A DNA stretch of 64,000 nt from Natrinema gari JCM 14663 (GTDB lineage Archaea > Halobacteriota > Halobacteria > Halobacteriales > Natrialbaceae), in NCBI RefSeq assembly GCF_000337175.1, contig NZ_AOIJ01000057.1:1-64000 (forward strand), in the 5' to 3' direction. Of the stretch, positions 26,105-35,326 are shown piece by piece (position 1 is the first letter of the stretch; each line of letters starts with the position of its first letter). Below the pieces are notes generated by a model. That model made no database searches. It worked only from the letters and a program-made list of their open reading frames with translations, and was not told the DNA's origin. The position numbers were made by a program, and so were the translations under genes.

Positions 26105-26908
26105 ATGGCCAGTCTCAGGGACCTCGGGCTCTCCGAGTACGAAGCTCGAGCCTACCGATCGCTGCTCACCACCGGCCCGACAACGGCCAAGGAGCTGTCA
26201 CGAGCGAGTGACGTCCCGATGGGTCGGATCTACGACGTGCTCAACAGTATCGAACAGTACAACCTCGTCCGGACGCAGACCGCGAGCCGGCCGAAGAAGT
26301 ACGTCGCCGTCGAACCCACGACGGCCCTCGACCGCCTGCTCGAGGACAAGAAACGGGAACTCGAGGAAAAGGCCGACCAGTACGAGTCGATCGTCGACGA
26401 TCTGGCCGACGAACTCGACGCGGCCGAGCCGGTCGAAGAGCAGTTCTGGACCGCCGCCGTCGGTCCCGACGAGACGATCGACCTCCTCTTGGAGCGGCTG
26501 GCGGCCGCCGACCGGGACATCGTCATGGTGTCTTCACATCCCTCCCCTCAGTGGGACATGCAGGCGGTCAGCGAGGAGATCAACGCCCAACTCGAGCACG
26601 CGCTCGATCGCGGCGTCTCCGTCGACCTGTTGCTGACCCGTGAGATGGTCGGTTCGATGTCGGAGGCAGTGGGCCAACGCTATCGCGAGACCTTACAGCA
26701 ACGCGACGACTTCGATGTCCGCACCTACGACGATGTCACGGGGTCGTTCAATATCATCGACGGCGTCGAAGTCTGCATTCAGGTCCCGAACCCGCTGTCC
26801 TCGGGGGAAGCATTCGGGATGATCGACCTCAAGGACCCCGAGTTCGCCGCGAACGTCCACGAGGAGTTCGTCCCGCGGTGGGAAGACGCCGACCCGCTCG
26901 AGTTCTAG
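26105..26908 (+). CDS. TrmB-family transcriptional regulator
   Basis: The product has 267 residues. The N-terminal winged helix is [20 protein letters not shown], then [22 protein letters not shown] coiled-coil stretch (about residues 78-115) follows, and then the TrmB effector-type C-terminal domain with [21 protein letters not shown]. The start at 26105 is about 30 bp downstream of a TATA-like CGTTTATG, which fits a leaderless message; a start at 26078 would fall inside the promoter. TrmB proteins in haloarchaea regulate sugar and central carbon metabolism, but no sugar gene is adjacent. Its stop overlaps the stop of mptA by 4 bp on the other strand. Confidence 0.9.
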   Translation: MASLRDLGLSEYEARAYRSLLTTGPTTAKELSRASDVPMGRIYDVLNSIEQYNLVRTQTASRPKKYVAVEPTTALDRLLEDKKRELEEKADQYESIVDDLADELDAAEPVEEQFWTAAVGPDETIDLLLERLAAADRDIVMVSSHPSPQWDMQAVSEEINAQLEHALDRGVSVDLLLTREMVGSMSEAVGQRYRETLQQRDDFDVRTYDDVTGSFNIIDGVEVCIQVPNPLSSGEAFGMIDLKDPEFAANVHEEFVPRWEDADPLEF

Positions 26909-27831
26909 TTCTCGATTTCCTCGCGGAGCGTCCCCATCTCGACGATACGCTCGGCGTGGGCGTTGTGCTGGTGGATCGACTCGTCGTTGGACTGGCTCAT
27001 CGTGATCACCGCATCGTCGGCCAGGTGGTCGAACTCCTCGACGACGCCTTCCGCCAACGCACGGACGCAGTCCTCGACGAACTTCGCGTCGGCGTGGGCG
27101 TCGTACGTCATGTAGTCCTCGTCGGGCCGCTTCGCGAGGTTGTAGATGCGCGCGCTCATCGAGTCCCGAGCGATGTCGATGATGTCGTTCAGATCGACCG
27201 ACGGGTCGCCGCTGGCTTCGACCGCCAGCGTCGCGTGCCCTCGCTGGGAGTGACCCGGCTGTGGCACCTCGTCGAGGAACGCCGTGATCGTTTCCTCGTC
27301 GACACCCAACTCCTCGAGCGTGTCCTTCGCACGGGCCGTCGACATGCCCTGTGAGCAGGGACAGACGGTCATCCCGGTGACCCGTGCACCGATCTCCTCG
27401 CGGGTGCCCTCCTCGGTCGCCGTCGCCGACGCGACGATGTCGACGGTGTGTTGGGTCTCGCGGTCGCTGGCGGGCGTCTGCTCGCGGCGCATGAATTCGG
27501 CTTCCATCGAGACTTCCGCCTTCGAGGTGTAGTCGTGGCGCTCGAGCAACCGCTCGGCGGCCTCGCCACAGACTTCCTCGACGCCGTAGGCCTCCTCGCG
27601 GGTGGCGTCCTCCAGAATCTCGTCGATGACCTCCATGTTGCGGCTCATGTCCGCGCCCTTGCGCCAACCCGGGAGGTCGACGAAAACCTCGAACTCGGCG
27701 GTGAGGACGATCGGACGCTTGTCCTCGCGGGCGATCTTGACGAGCTTGTCGACGCCGGTGACGCCGACCTGACTCAGGCCGACGGTCACGTCCGGCGACG
27801 TCGCCTGCACGTCCGGCAACTGATGACTCAT
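26905..27831 (-). CDS. mptA: GTP cyclohydrolase MptA (type IB)
   Basis: The product has 308 residues. It belongs to the COG1469/FolE2 family: [18 protein letters not shown] near residue 12, the metal-site region [16 protein letters not shown] near residue 150, [16 protein letters not shown] near residue 188, and [17 protein letters not shown] near the C-terminus. It converts GTP to a 7,8-dihydroneopterin derivative, the first step of tetrahydrofolate/methanopterin-type pterins and, in archaea, of archaeosine. The ATG at 27831 is chosen; a second one at 27840 would add three residues. Convergent with the TrmB gene, sharing CTAG at 26905-26908. Confidence 0.95.
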   Translation of the reverse strand: MSHQLPDVQATSPDVTVGLSQVGVTGVDKLVKIAREDKRPIVLTAEFEVFVDLPGWRKGADMSRNMEVIDEILEDATREEAYGVEEVCGEAAERLLERHDYTSKAEVSMEAEFMRREQTPASDRETQHTVDIVASATATEEGTREEIGARVTGMTVCPCSQGMSTARAKDTLEELGVDEETITAFLDEVPQPGHSQRGHATLAVEASGDPSVDLNDIIDIARDSMSARIYNLAKRPDEDYMTYDAHADAKFVEDCVRALAEGVVEEFDHLADDAVITMSQSNDESIHQHNAHAERIVEMGTLREEIEN

Positions 27832-27840
27832 TGACCGCAT

Positions 27841-28066
27841 TCAGGGTAGCGGGTGATTCAACCTTTCGGAACCGGGTATCGATTGCGCGGCTCCGCTCGA
27901 GCCGTCCGGATCAATGGGTTCTCCGCATGCGTTGTGCTCCCACACGACTCGAGCCAAGACATCAGATTGGTTAGTTAAGCACGCTAATAACACTCCCAAC
28001 AGCAGAGAACTAACTCCGATACTGATCGATCGAGCTGTATTTATATTACGTTATTCTAACACGTCT
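27841..28066. promoter_or_regulatory. A+T-rich promoter region
   Basis: The stretch 27955-28060 is A+T-rich. It contains TATTTATATTACG near 28038-28050, a good haloarchaeal TATA element 17-29 bp upstream of the ATG at 28067. The lipoprotein gene at 28252 is 200 bp further and may be expressed from here. Confidence 0.5.
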
Positions 28067-28255
28067 ATGGGTCCTCGACGCTCGCGACGGGAGTCGCTCG
28101 AGTCCGGTCGGACCGTCACTCACCGCTGGCTGGAGCGGGCCGTACGGTTCGTTCGACCGAATTGTGCCGTGGTAGCGCCGTCCCCATCGAACGCGAAATC
28201 CGTGCGACGGCGTGACCGAAGCGATACGAGTGGTGCTGCGTCGAGGGGGTCATGA
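28067..28255 (+). CDS. Possible small basic protein (low confidence)
   Basis: A 62-residue, Arg-rich frame starting MGPRRSRRESLESGR. Two signs favour it. A strong TATA-like element stands upstream at leaderless spacing, and its TGA overlaps the ATG of the lipoprotein gene as ATGA. Against it are the lack of any known domain and Arg/Ser-rich composition typical of chance frames in G+C-rich DNA. Confidence 0.3.
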   Translation: MGPRRSRRESLESGRTVTHRWLERAVRFVRPNCAVVAPSPSNAKSVRRRDRSDTSGAASRGS

Positions 28256-28665
28256 ACCGACGCGAATTCCTCGCCGGCGCGGGTGCCCTGTCTGCTGTGC
28301 TCGGAGCGGGGTGTCAGACCCTCCGAGACGACCCGGACCCGGCGTTCGAAATCCGAACCGTCCGGACGTACCAACCCGACGGTGGAACGGTTCTGGTGGT
28401 GACGACAGTCGAAAAGCGAAACGGCGTCCCCGGGCACGTAACGCTCCGTGCGGAACTCCGGATCGACGGCGGCTACGACCACGCGTTCATCCAGGAGTAC
28501 GTCGTTCCCGCGGACGTTTCCGAGCGAACGCTCGCAGTTCCGTTCGAGTCCGACGAACCGGTGTTCGAGAACGCGACGTACGACGCGCGAGTGAAACTCC
28601 TTCGCGAGGGCGAGGCGGATAGCCGCTGGACGACCGGCGACGGGACGGCAAACGAGACCCGATGA
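28252..28665 (+). CDS. Small Tat lipoprotein
   Basis: The product has 137 residues. MNRREFLAGAGALSAVLGAGC contains a twin-arginine motif directly followed by a lipobox, with Cys21 as the lipid anchor. The mature part is a small beta-rich domain (FEIRTVRTYQPDGGTVLVVTTV...) ending in a hydrophilic tail. No catalytic motif or recognised family. It should sit on the outer face of the membrane. Confidence 0.75.
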   Translation: MNRREFLAGAGALSAVLGAGCQTLRDDPDPAFEIRTVRTYQPDGGTVLVVTTVEKRNGVPGHVTLRAELRIDGGYDHAFIQEYVVPADVSERTLAVPFESDEPVFENATYDARVKLLREGEADSRWTTGDGTANETR

Positions 28666-28842
28666 GGAACGTCCCGTCTCACTCTGCGACGCGTCCCGAC
28701 GTTGACGTTTTGGGGGCCGAACGCTTCGAACGCGTTCTCTCGACGTTCGATGCGGCCTCTCGTATGGAATGTCGCGTCGCGGCACCGACCGAGTCAGGCA
28801 CTCGATCGCTTCGCTGAAGTGGCGACCTGTCCGTTGGCTTCG

Positions 28843-28886
28843 CCGTTCTTTATATGCTTCTGGTCACAAGGTAAAGCTACGACGGG
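28843..28886 (+). repeat. 44-bp promoter-like repeat, copy 1
   Basis: CCGTTCTTTATATGCTTCTG then GTCACAAGGTAAAGCTACGA then CGGG. It includes a TATA-like TTTATATG. No gene starts close behind it; the next gene is at 29211. All three copies are exactly 44 bp long and co-linear. Confidence 0.7.
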
Positions 28887-29115
28887 ACGATGCCATTCTG
28901 CAGCCCGGTGAATTACACCCGATAGTCACGCCGCCGTATTTTCGGCTCTCGTTCGATTGGCAACTGGACGGCAGTTCCCGGCGACCGGCGGCGTCACGCA
29001 TCGCTCGAGCCAGCGGAGAGTCGTTTCGCCGCGTCCCACGCGAAAGCGAGCACGAACGGAAAGCGCAGCGAGTCTCGTTTGAACTGTTCTCGCCGCGCAT
29101 TCGTCGCACTCCGCT

Positions 29116-29159
29116 CCGTTCTTTAAGTGCTTCTGATCACAAGGTAAAGCTATGACGGG
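29116..29159 (+). repeat. 44-bp promoter-like repeat, copy 2
   Basis: Same as copy 1 except for a few substitutions (TTTAAGTG for TTTATATG, GATCAC for GGTCAC, TATGACGGG for TACGACGGG). It ends about 50 bp before the nucleotidyltransferase start at 29211 and probably provides its promoter. Confidence 0.7.
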
Positions 29160-29210
29160 CATTCGTCACCCGGCCTTCTCGTCCCGTTTCCACGACCTCG
29201 AGTCACAGCC

Positions 29211-30140
29211 ATGCCGTCCGTCCCGAAGCACGTCCACGAGACCGTCGACGGCCACCTCGCTGCGATCGAACGCGAGGCGGATGTCGCGGTCGCGCTGGCG
29301 GCCGCCCGCGGGAGCCGCGCCTGGGGTGCGGCGAGTCCCGACAGCGATTACGATGTCGGCCTCGTCTACGTTCCGACCGATCTGCGGCGGTATGCCCACC
29401 TCGACGGCGTCACGGAGGGCATCGTCGAGGACCGCGGCGAGTTTGAGTATCAGGGCTGGGACGTGCGGACGTTCGCGCGGCTGCTGGCCGACTCGAACGA
29501 GGGCGCGATCGACCTGCTTCGGAGCCCGATCCGCTACCGAACCGCGTACGACCCCGCCGACCTCCTCGCGTACATCCGGCGGACGTACAACTCCCTCGAC
29601 CTCTATCACACGTGGCGCGGGATCGCGACGAGCAACTACCGGAAGTACGTCTCGCACCATCTGGTCAGCACTGACGACGAAACGTTTCCGATCCTCGACG
29701 CGGACAGCGCGGACGGCGACGTGTACACCGTCGAAACCGACGCCGGAACGCGGACGATCCCGGCCGACGACGAGCGATTTACCGAGACGCAGACCAAGCC
29801 CACGGTGAAGCGAAACCTGACGATCGTCCGGGCTGCCATGTCCGCCCGCTACCTCCGGGAGACGGGGGCTCGCGGTAGCCACGACCTGCCGGCGCTCGCG
29901 TTCGAGACGTTCCTGTGCGAGCAGGCACCCGCGGTCTTCGACACCGAGCGGATCGACTGCGCCCGCGAACTGCTCGAGCGGAAACGGGCGGGCGACGGGG
30001 ACAGCGAGATCGGCGACGCCGTCGGTCGCGCGTTCGCACATCCGGCACGGGAAATCGATCCCGCGATTCACGCTCGGGACGGCCCCGAGATCGACCGACT
30101 GGACGGGTTCATCGACGACTTGATCGCCGCGGTTCGGTGA
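29211..30140 (+). CDS. RlaP-type nucleotidyltransferase
   Basis: The product has 309 residues. ALAAARGSRAWGAASPDSDYDVGLVYV (residues 27-53) is the GS-x(9+)-DxD active site of polymerase-beta-type nucleotidyltransferases, in the form seen in the RlaP/YcgL group. Downstream YHTWRGIATSNYRKYV and TKPTVKRNLTIVRAAMSARYL fit the same group. RlaP proteins are RNA-ligase-associated; no ligase gene is present here. The target and reaction are unknown. It is preceded by copy 2 and followed after 25 bp by copy 3 of the 44-bp repeat. Confidence 0.85.
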   Translation: MPSVPKHVHETVDGHLAAIEREADVAVALAAARGSRAWGAASPDSDYDVGLVYVPTDLRRYAHLDGVTEGIVEDRGEFEYQGWDVRTFARLLADSNEGAIDLLRSPIRYRTAYDPADLLAYIRRTYNSLDLYHTWRGIATSNYRKYVSHHLVSTDDETFPILDADSADGDVYTVETDAGTRTIPADDERFTETQTKPTVKRNLTIVRAAMSARYLRETGARGSHDLPALAFETFLCEQAPAVFDTERIDCARELLERKRAGDGDSEIGDAVGRAFAHPAREIDPAIHARDGPEIDRLDGFIDDLIAAVR

Positions 30141-30165
30141 CGCCGACGGACCCACCTCACCCCGA

Positions 30166-30209
30166 CCGCTCCTTAAGTGTCTCTGGTCACAAGGTTAAGC
30201 TACGAAGGG
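30166..30209 (+). repeat. 44-bp promoter-like repeat, copy 3
   Basis: CCGCTCCTTAAGTGTCTCTG then GTCACAAGGTTAAGCTACGA then AGGG. It is the most divergent copy. It lies between the nucleotidyltransferase and the RNA polymerase epsilon gene (start 30362). Confidence 0.7.
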
Positions 30210-30361
30210 CTTTTCGCGGACCGATCACCTCGACCGGCGAGCGCTCGGTCCCGCTCGAGGACTGGGACCCGTCGAGACGTGTTCGAGTGGCTGTTTGTCC
30301 GATGCTCTGGCATATCGGACGGAGCGAGCCTTTTTCACGCTCCCTCTCCGAGCGACAGACG

Positions 30362-31120
30362 ATGCAAGACGACGGTGCCGACTCTGGTCCAGGTTCCGAG
30401 CGAGCCGTGGACGGCGTCGAACCGGAGCCCGCCCGTGACCGCCGCCTCGAGACCCGGCCCGGGTCCGGGTCGCTCTCGCGGGCCGACGTGCAGCGCGATT
30501 CGACGGTCCGCCAGTGGGGCGTCGTCACGCCGAGCGCGACGGTCATCGGCCGCGCGGACTCAGCCGACGCGGACATCTCCGAGAGCGTTCGTCGCCTCCA
30601 CGACGAACAGCACGCGGCGACGCCGGGCTACAGCGAGCGTGCGCACCGACTCGACCGGCTCCGAACGACGCAGGCGCTTTGTAACGCGCTCGAGGTAACG
30701 CCGTGGCAACGTGACCTCGCGCTGGGCGTCATGGACGAGATCGATCTCACGGAGTTCGGGAGCCAGCGTGCGATCGAGAAGGTCGCGCTCGTGGTGATCC
30801 GTCACGTCGTCGATGTCGACCGCCAGCAGTACTTCGGGCTGGACGACATCGATGCTCAGGCGCTCTCCGCCGACCGGCTGGAGGAGCTGTTCGGCCGATA
30901 TCGCGCACACGACATCACCGACGAGGCGGCATTCGAGCGGCTCGCGGCCGAGTACGGGCTGGACACGACGAGCTTGAACCGACTGCGCCGCGTCCTCAAG
31001 ACCCAACTCGACGACGAACTCCCGGCCTACGGGCGCAACCCCTATCGCGACCCGAACCTGCCGGACGTGACGGGATCGGAGACCAAGGCCGCGGACACGG
31101 CCGTCGGCACCGAGAGCTAA
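30362..31120 (+). CDS. RNA polymerase subunit epsilon-type protein (halobacterial)
   Basis: The product has 252 residues. After a variable 45-residue leader the conserved part runs VRQWGVVTPSATVIGRADSA, then RRLHDEQHAATPGYSERAHRLDRL, then EVTPWQRDLALGVMDEIDLTEFGSQRAI, and ends YGRNPYRDPNLPDV. This matches the haloarchaeal protein annotated as DNA-directed RNA polymerase subunit epsilon. The middle has a cyclin-like/TFB-like helical look. Its contribution to transcription is poorly characterised. It is preceded by copy 3 of the 44-bp repeat, 150 bp upstream of the start. Confidence 0.8.
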   Translation: MQDDGADSGPGSERAVDGVEPEPARDRRLETRPGSGSLSRADVQRDSTVRQWGVVTPSATVIGRADSADADISESVRRLHDEQHAATPGYSERAHRLDRLRTTQALCNALEVTPWQRDLALGVMDEIDLTEFGSQRAIEKVALVVIRHVVDVDRQQYFGLDDIDAQALSADRLEELFGRYRAHDITDEAAFERLAAEYGLDTTSLNRLRRVLKTQLDDELPAYGRNPYRDPNLPDVTGSETKAADTAVGTES

Positions 31121-31328
31121 GGACGCGGTCACCGCCCGGGTTCCGGTCCGCCTGCGGCCCTCGTCTCGAGTCGACTGCCGGTGACCGCCGGTGCCCTCCG
31201 AACGCCCGAGCGGCGCTCTGACCGGCGAGGACACCCGCTTGACGGCCGAGCCGCGCTGATCCTCGCTCGAGGTCGAGTGGCACCCGTCGACCTGCACAGC
31301 GGCACGCGGAACGTGGAGGCTCGATCGC

Positions 31329-32165
31329 TCACTCGAGTTTGTCGAGGCCGTCGAAGAAGTTCGCCTGCGGACCGACCAGCCTGACGGCTTCGTTCGCGAG
31401 CGAGACCGATACCTCAGCGGGGGGATCGAGACGCTGTCGGTTTCGGCCGTCGCTGATCGCGTAGGCGGCTTCGGTTTCGGAGACGGTGAGCGTGATCTCG
31501 GTCTCGGGTTCGACGACCAGCGGCGGCATCGACTCCGTCGCGGCCATCTGTGCGACGACGAGCGACTCCGCGGACGGATGGACCAGCGGTCCCCCCTCGC
31601 TCAAATTGTACGCGGTCGAGCCCGTCGGCGTCGCCACGAGCACCCCGTCCGCGTGACTCTCTGCGTACCGTTGGCCGTCGATGTCGATCCCGACAGTGGC
31701 CCCGCCCCCGCTCCCTCGCCGCGGTCCGTGGACGACAATCTCGTTGAGCGCCGGCTCGAGCGTCCAGTCCGTTTCGACGCCGGTCGCCCGCAGTCGCGCG
31801 AGTTCGCGCTCCGCGACGGTCCCCGTTTCGTCGAGTTCCGCGGCGAGTTCGGTGACGACGCCGAGCGCGTCGTCGGGCGCGACGGCGTTGAGAAAGCCGA
31901 CTTCGCCGAGGTTGATTCCCAAGATCGGCGTCGAACCGACTTCGCGCGCGACGAACAGCAAGGTCCCGTCGCCGCCGATGCTCACGACGAGGTCCCGACT
32001 TGCCATCGCGGCGACCGGGACGGCACTCGTCCCGACCGCTCCGCCGGTCGCGTCGTCGACGACGACGCTGGCTCCCTCGCGCTCGAGGGCGTCGACGAGG
32101 CTCGCGGCGAGTGCCTGTGCACGTTCGTTGTCACGTTGGGCGACGATTCCGACGGCGACGTCCAT
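31329..32165 (-). CDS. nadK: NAD kinase
   Basis: The product has 278 residues. LVVSIGGDGTLLFVAREV (near residue 59) holds the GGDGT motif, and ILGINLGEVGFLNAV holds the conserved NxGxxGFL. NEIVVHGPRRG and ADGVLVATPTGSTAYNLSEGGPLVHP complete the NAD-binding core. It phosphorylates NAD to NADP. It lies in a window that also has the de novo NAD operon and the salvage enzyme, though not in an operon with them. The gene converges on the RNA polymerase epsilon gene. Confidence 0.95.
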   Translation of the reverse strand: MDVAVGIVAQRDNERAQALAASLVDALEREGASVVVDDATGGAVGTSAVPVAAMASRDLVVSIGGDGTLLFVAREVGSTPILGINLGEVGFLNAVAPDDALGVVTELAAELDETGTVAERELARLRATGVETDWTLEPALNEIVVHGPRRGSGGGATVGIDIDGQRYAESHADGVLVATPTGSTAYNLSEGGPLVHPSAESLVVAQMAATESMPPLVVEPETEITLTVSETEAAYAISDGRNRQRLDPPAEVSVSLANEAVRLVGPQANFFDGLDKLE

Positions 32166-32488
32166 CGTCGGCGGCTACCCGCCCCGTCATCAAAAAGCCA
32201 CGCTTGTCCGGCCGCCGGCGATGGGGAGCGACCGAACGCCGCCGGATGTCCCGGCCGCCGCCCATCCCTCGCGCAGTGACTCGCGCAGCAGGCCACCGCG
32301 CCGTCGGTGTCGGGCCGGACTCCCTCGCTCGAGGCAAGTCTCGTTCCTCCATCGGGCGATTCGATCCTGCCCGCCCGCCGTTTCGAGTCCGCCCAACAAA
32401 CCGTTACGGCCAGGCTCGATCCAGTAACAATCAGTTATCGACATGTTCATGCTCCATACTTTTGCGGACGGGAGGCCGACGGTTCCGC

Positions 32489-32728
32489 ATGGCGCAACGG
32501 ACGACGGCCGACGAAACACTGCCACGAGAGGAACTCGCCGCGTACCTCCAGGAACTTGCGACGGAGTTCGGGAGCGAGAGCGAGGAGGTCTCGATACGAG
32601 TCGGGAACAAGAACGTGTCGCTCAACCCGCCCCACAACGTCGACGTCTCGGTCGAGACCGTCGAGCGCTCCTCGATGCTCCGGGGGAACCGTGAAACAGT
32701 CGAAATCGAACTGAGTTGGAAACCCTAA
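32489..32728 (+). CDS. Amphi-Trp domain protein
   Basis: The product has 79 residues. It fits the small amphi-Trp family: LPREELAAYLQELATEFGSE, a central beta section VSIRVGNKNVSLNPPHNVDVSVE, and the signature C-terminus VEIELSWKP with Trp. The function is unknown. The next gene begins 1 bp after its stop, so it is translationally linked to the small membrane protein. Confidence 0.85.
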   Translation: MAQRTTADETLPREELAAYLQELATEFGSESEEVSIRVGNKNVSLNPPHNVDVSVETVERSSMLRGNRETVEIELSWKP

Positions 32729-32729
32729 C

Positions 32730-33092
32730 ATGGCTGCCGCGGACTCCATCCTGATCTTCGTCCTGAGCCTGCTGGTCGGAACGCTCGGCATCCTCGCGGG
32801 CGCGCGACTGGTGCTGGATCGCGACGCGGGCTTCGTGAACGCGGCCGTAACCGCCCTCATCGGGGCGGCCGCCTGGGGGATCACGAGTTTCTTCGTCGGC
32901 TGGGTCCCCATCCTCGGCGTGTTGCTCATGTTGATCATTTGGGTCGGCGTCATCAACTGGCGGTATCCCGGCGGCTGGGGGTCCGCGGCCGCGATCGGAT
33001 TCGTCGCCTGGATCGTCGCGGTCGGCATCCTCTATGCGCTCGCGGTGGTCGGCTTCGTCACGGCCGATGCGCTCGGCATTCCCGGCGTCTAG
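32730..33092 (+). CDS. Small four-helix membrane protein
   Basis: The product has 120 residues, almost entirely hydrophobic, with four predicted helices (about residues 5-25, 35-58, 60-78 and 84-108) and GGWGSAAAIGFVAWIV between the last two. It sits immediately behind the amphi-Trp gene and may work with it. No recognised family or catalytic residue. Confidence 0.75.
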   Translation: MAAADSILIFVLSLLVGTLGILAGARLVLDRDAGFVNAAVTALIGAAAWGITSFFVGWVPILGVLLMLIIWVGVINWRYPGGWGSAAAIGFVAWIVAVGILYALAVVGFVTADALGIPGV

Positions 33093-33170
33093 CGGTCCGC
33101 CTCGTTCCCGTCGTCGAAGACGGAGGGAAACCCCTTTTTCCGTTCGGGCGAGTGGTCCACGTAGACAGCA

Positions 33171-33599
33171 ATGTACGAGACGATCCTGCTTCCAACGGAC
33201 GGCAGCGACCACGCGACGACCGTCGCGGACCACGCCATCGACGTCGCGGCCACCCGTGACGCGACCCTCCACGTCCTCTCGGTTGTCGACGACCGCGCGT
33301 TCCTCGTGCTCGATGACGACCGCATCGAGCAGGTCCGCGACGACCTTGAGGAGACCGCCCGCGCGGCGCTCGACGACGCGGTGACCCGCGCTGCCGAACA
33401 CGGCGTCGAGACGACGACGGCCGTCGACACCGGTAACCCGGCCGAGTGTATCGTCGAGTACGCCGCGGACGCCGATGTCGATCTGATCGTTATGGGAACC
33501 AGCGGCGACGAGTACGAACGCAACGTCGTCGGCAGCGTCTCCCAGCGAGTCGTCCGCGAAGCACCGGTCCCGGTCACCACCGTCGGCCCCGACGTGTGA
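33171..33599 (+). CDS. Universal stress protein (UspA family)
   Basis: The product has 142 residues, the size of a single UspA domain. It starts MYETILLPTDGSDHATTVADHAI and ends DLIVMGTSGDEYERNVVGSVSQRVVREAPVPVTTV. The latter corresponds to the ATP-binding segment (G-x2-G-x9-G-S), here GTSGDEYERNVVGS. Probably a soluble dimer involved in stress responses. Preceded at 33150-33170 by a typical short leader; no operon partner. Confidence 0.93.
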   Translation: MYETILLPTDGSDHATTVADHAIDVAATRDATLHVLSVVDDRAFLVLDDDRIEQVRDDLEETARAALDDAVTRAAEHGVETTTAVDTGNPAECIVEYAADADVDLIVMGTSGDEYERNVVGSVSQRVVREAPVPVTTVGPDV

Positions 33600-33712
33600 G
33601 CGTCCCCGGGAAGTGTGACCACCGCTCCCCGCTCGAGGTGACCGCCCAGTTCTGCACGGACGGGTGATGATACAGCGGGTTTGATGTGTCCATCCTCGCT
33701 AGTGACCAGGAG

Positions 33713-35218
33713 ATGCGCCGATCGATCGTGATCGCGGCCGTGTTGCTCGTTCTCGCCGTCCTTCTGGTCGGCGGTCCGTCGCTGTTCCTGTCGCTGTCGA
33801 CCAGTCAGACGGCGTCTGACCCACCCACCCGGTCGACCCAGACCGAATCGACGCCGGAACTCGTACCTCTCGAGGACTCCGAGAGCGGCTTCTGGGAGTA
33901 TCTCAGCCCGGCCAAGCGGTTCCAGAAACGAAGTCCGATCAACGTGGTCGTCCGCGGTGACGTCGACGACGTCGAGCGGGTATTATCCGACGCCGAGGGC
34001 GGTGCCGGTGACTGGTCGAAAGTCAACGAATCCGAGGAGGAAGCCCTTCCGGAGACGTACTCGCTTACCGTCGGCAACGCCTCCGACAACGAAACGCAAC
34101 CGGCGAACGCGACCGCCGACGGCGACCGGCCGGGCAACGAGACCGCCGCCGACTCGACGGCGAACGCCTCGTCGCAAAACGAGACCGCTGCGGAAGCCGC
34201 GTCGGGCGAGCAACGGGGCCCCATTCCAAACCTCAACTGGGGGCACGCCGACGGCGGCACCCGCTACGCCTACGTCGATCCCGGTCCGAACGAGAGCGGC
34301 TACTGGACGACCGAAACGCGCCAACTCGAGGACGGCGACTACTTCGGGCAACGGTATCACATCCGCCTCTACGAGAGCCCCAACGAGGACGACGACTGGG
34401 TCGCTATGCAGACACACTCGGAGCACTTCGACTGGTTTACCCTTCGGCATCGCGTCCACGGCTCCCAGGACGCCCAGACGAAGGTCGAGACCGACTTCAT
34501 GAAACACCCACGTGTCGACGTTCAGGACGACGTGAGTCGGATCTACCTCGATAACAGGAACACCGTCGACGCCGACGGCTGGGCGACCCTCGTCGAACTC
34601 GCCGGCCTGCTCGTCGTCCCGACGCTCGTCGGCGTCCGCGCCGGACGACGCGGTGGCACCGCCGCGAGCGGTCCCGACCGAGCCGGGCGCGAGCGCGTCG
34701 CCGAGCGGACGCCCGGCGCGATCACCGATCACCTGACCGAGGTCGACCGGAAACGCCTCGCCGCGGCGTACGCTCGCCTCGAGGGCGGTCACGTGCTCCT
34801 CGTCTGTACCGTCTTGGCGCTGTATCTGGGCGTCCGGATGGGTGGCCTCGCGCTCGAACGGCACGCCGCGTTTCTCACGCCACACCAGATCGCCGGGCTC
34901 CTCTATCCGGTGATCGGTGTCGGTATCCCGGTCGCGACCTATCTGCTCGCACGCGGGCTCACGCGACGGCTCGACGCTGCCGTCGTCGCCGCGGGCTCGC
35001 TCGCGGTCGCGGTCTGGCTCGACTACAGTCTGCTCGGCGTCTCCTCGCTGCCCGTCGATGTCGTCGCCCAGCGAATGCTCGTCGTCGTCGCGCTCGGGCT
35101 GATCGCCGGCGGTGCGGCCAAACGGGCCGCTCGGAGCTCGCGGTTCAACGACATGTTGCTCGTCGGCACCGCGATGTGGCTGCTCGTCCTCGTCGGCACG
35201 CTCTTCGGCTACTTCTGA
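33713..35218 (+). CDS. Membrane protein with large extracytoplasmic domain (LssY_C-like)
   Basis: The product has 501 residues. A first membrane helix (residues 5-24) is followed by about 270 extracytoplasmic residues, including a low-complexity Asn/Ala/Thr-rich linker with many NxT/NxS sites (for example NASDNETQPANAT). Segments KRSPINVVVRGDVDDVERVL, GQRYHIRLYESP, QTHSEHFDWFTLRHRVHGSQ and FMKHPRVD resemble the LssY C-terminal domain; this assignment is tentative. Five or six C-terminal membrane helices follow (about residues 300-501). The start at 33713 avoids an unsupported GTG at 33686. Function unknown. Confidence 0.7.
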   Translation: MRRSIVIAAVLLVLAVLLVGGPSLFLSLSTSQTASDPPTRSTQTESTPELVPLEDSESGFWEYLSPAKRFQKRSPINVVVRGDVDDVERVLSDAEGGAGDWSKVNESEEEALPETYSLTVGNASDNETQPANATADGDRPGNETAADSTANASSQNETAAEAASGEQRGPIPNLNWGHADGGTRYAYVDPGPNESGYWTTETRQLEDGDYFGQRYHIRLYESPNEDDDWVAMQTHSEHFDWFTLRHRVHGSQDAQTKVETDFMKHPRVDVQDDVSRIYLDNRNTVDADGWATLVELAGLLVVPTLVGVRAGRRGGTAASGPDRAGRERVAERTPGAITDHLTEVDRKRLAAAYARLEGGHVLLVCTVLALYLGVRMGGLALERHAAFLTPHQIAGLLYPVIGVGIPVATYLLARGLTRRLDAAVVAAGSLAVAVWLDYSLLGVSSLPVDVVAQRMLVVVALGLIAGGAAKRAARSSRFNDMLLVGTAMWLLVLVGTLFGYF

Positions 35219-35326
35219 GGCGGTCGGCGGCCCGGGTTCCCGCTCCGGTTGGAGTCGATCGACGGTCCAAGCGTGGTCCTTCGGTGGCGAGCCCTTAAGT
35301 CCTTCCAACATCGTTATCAACACGAC

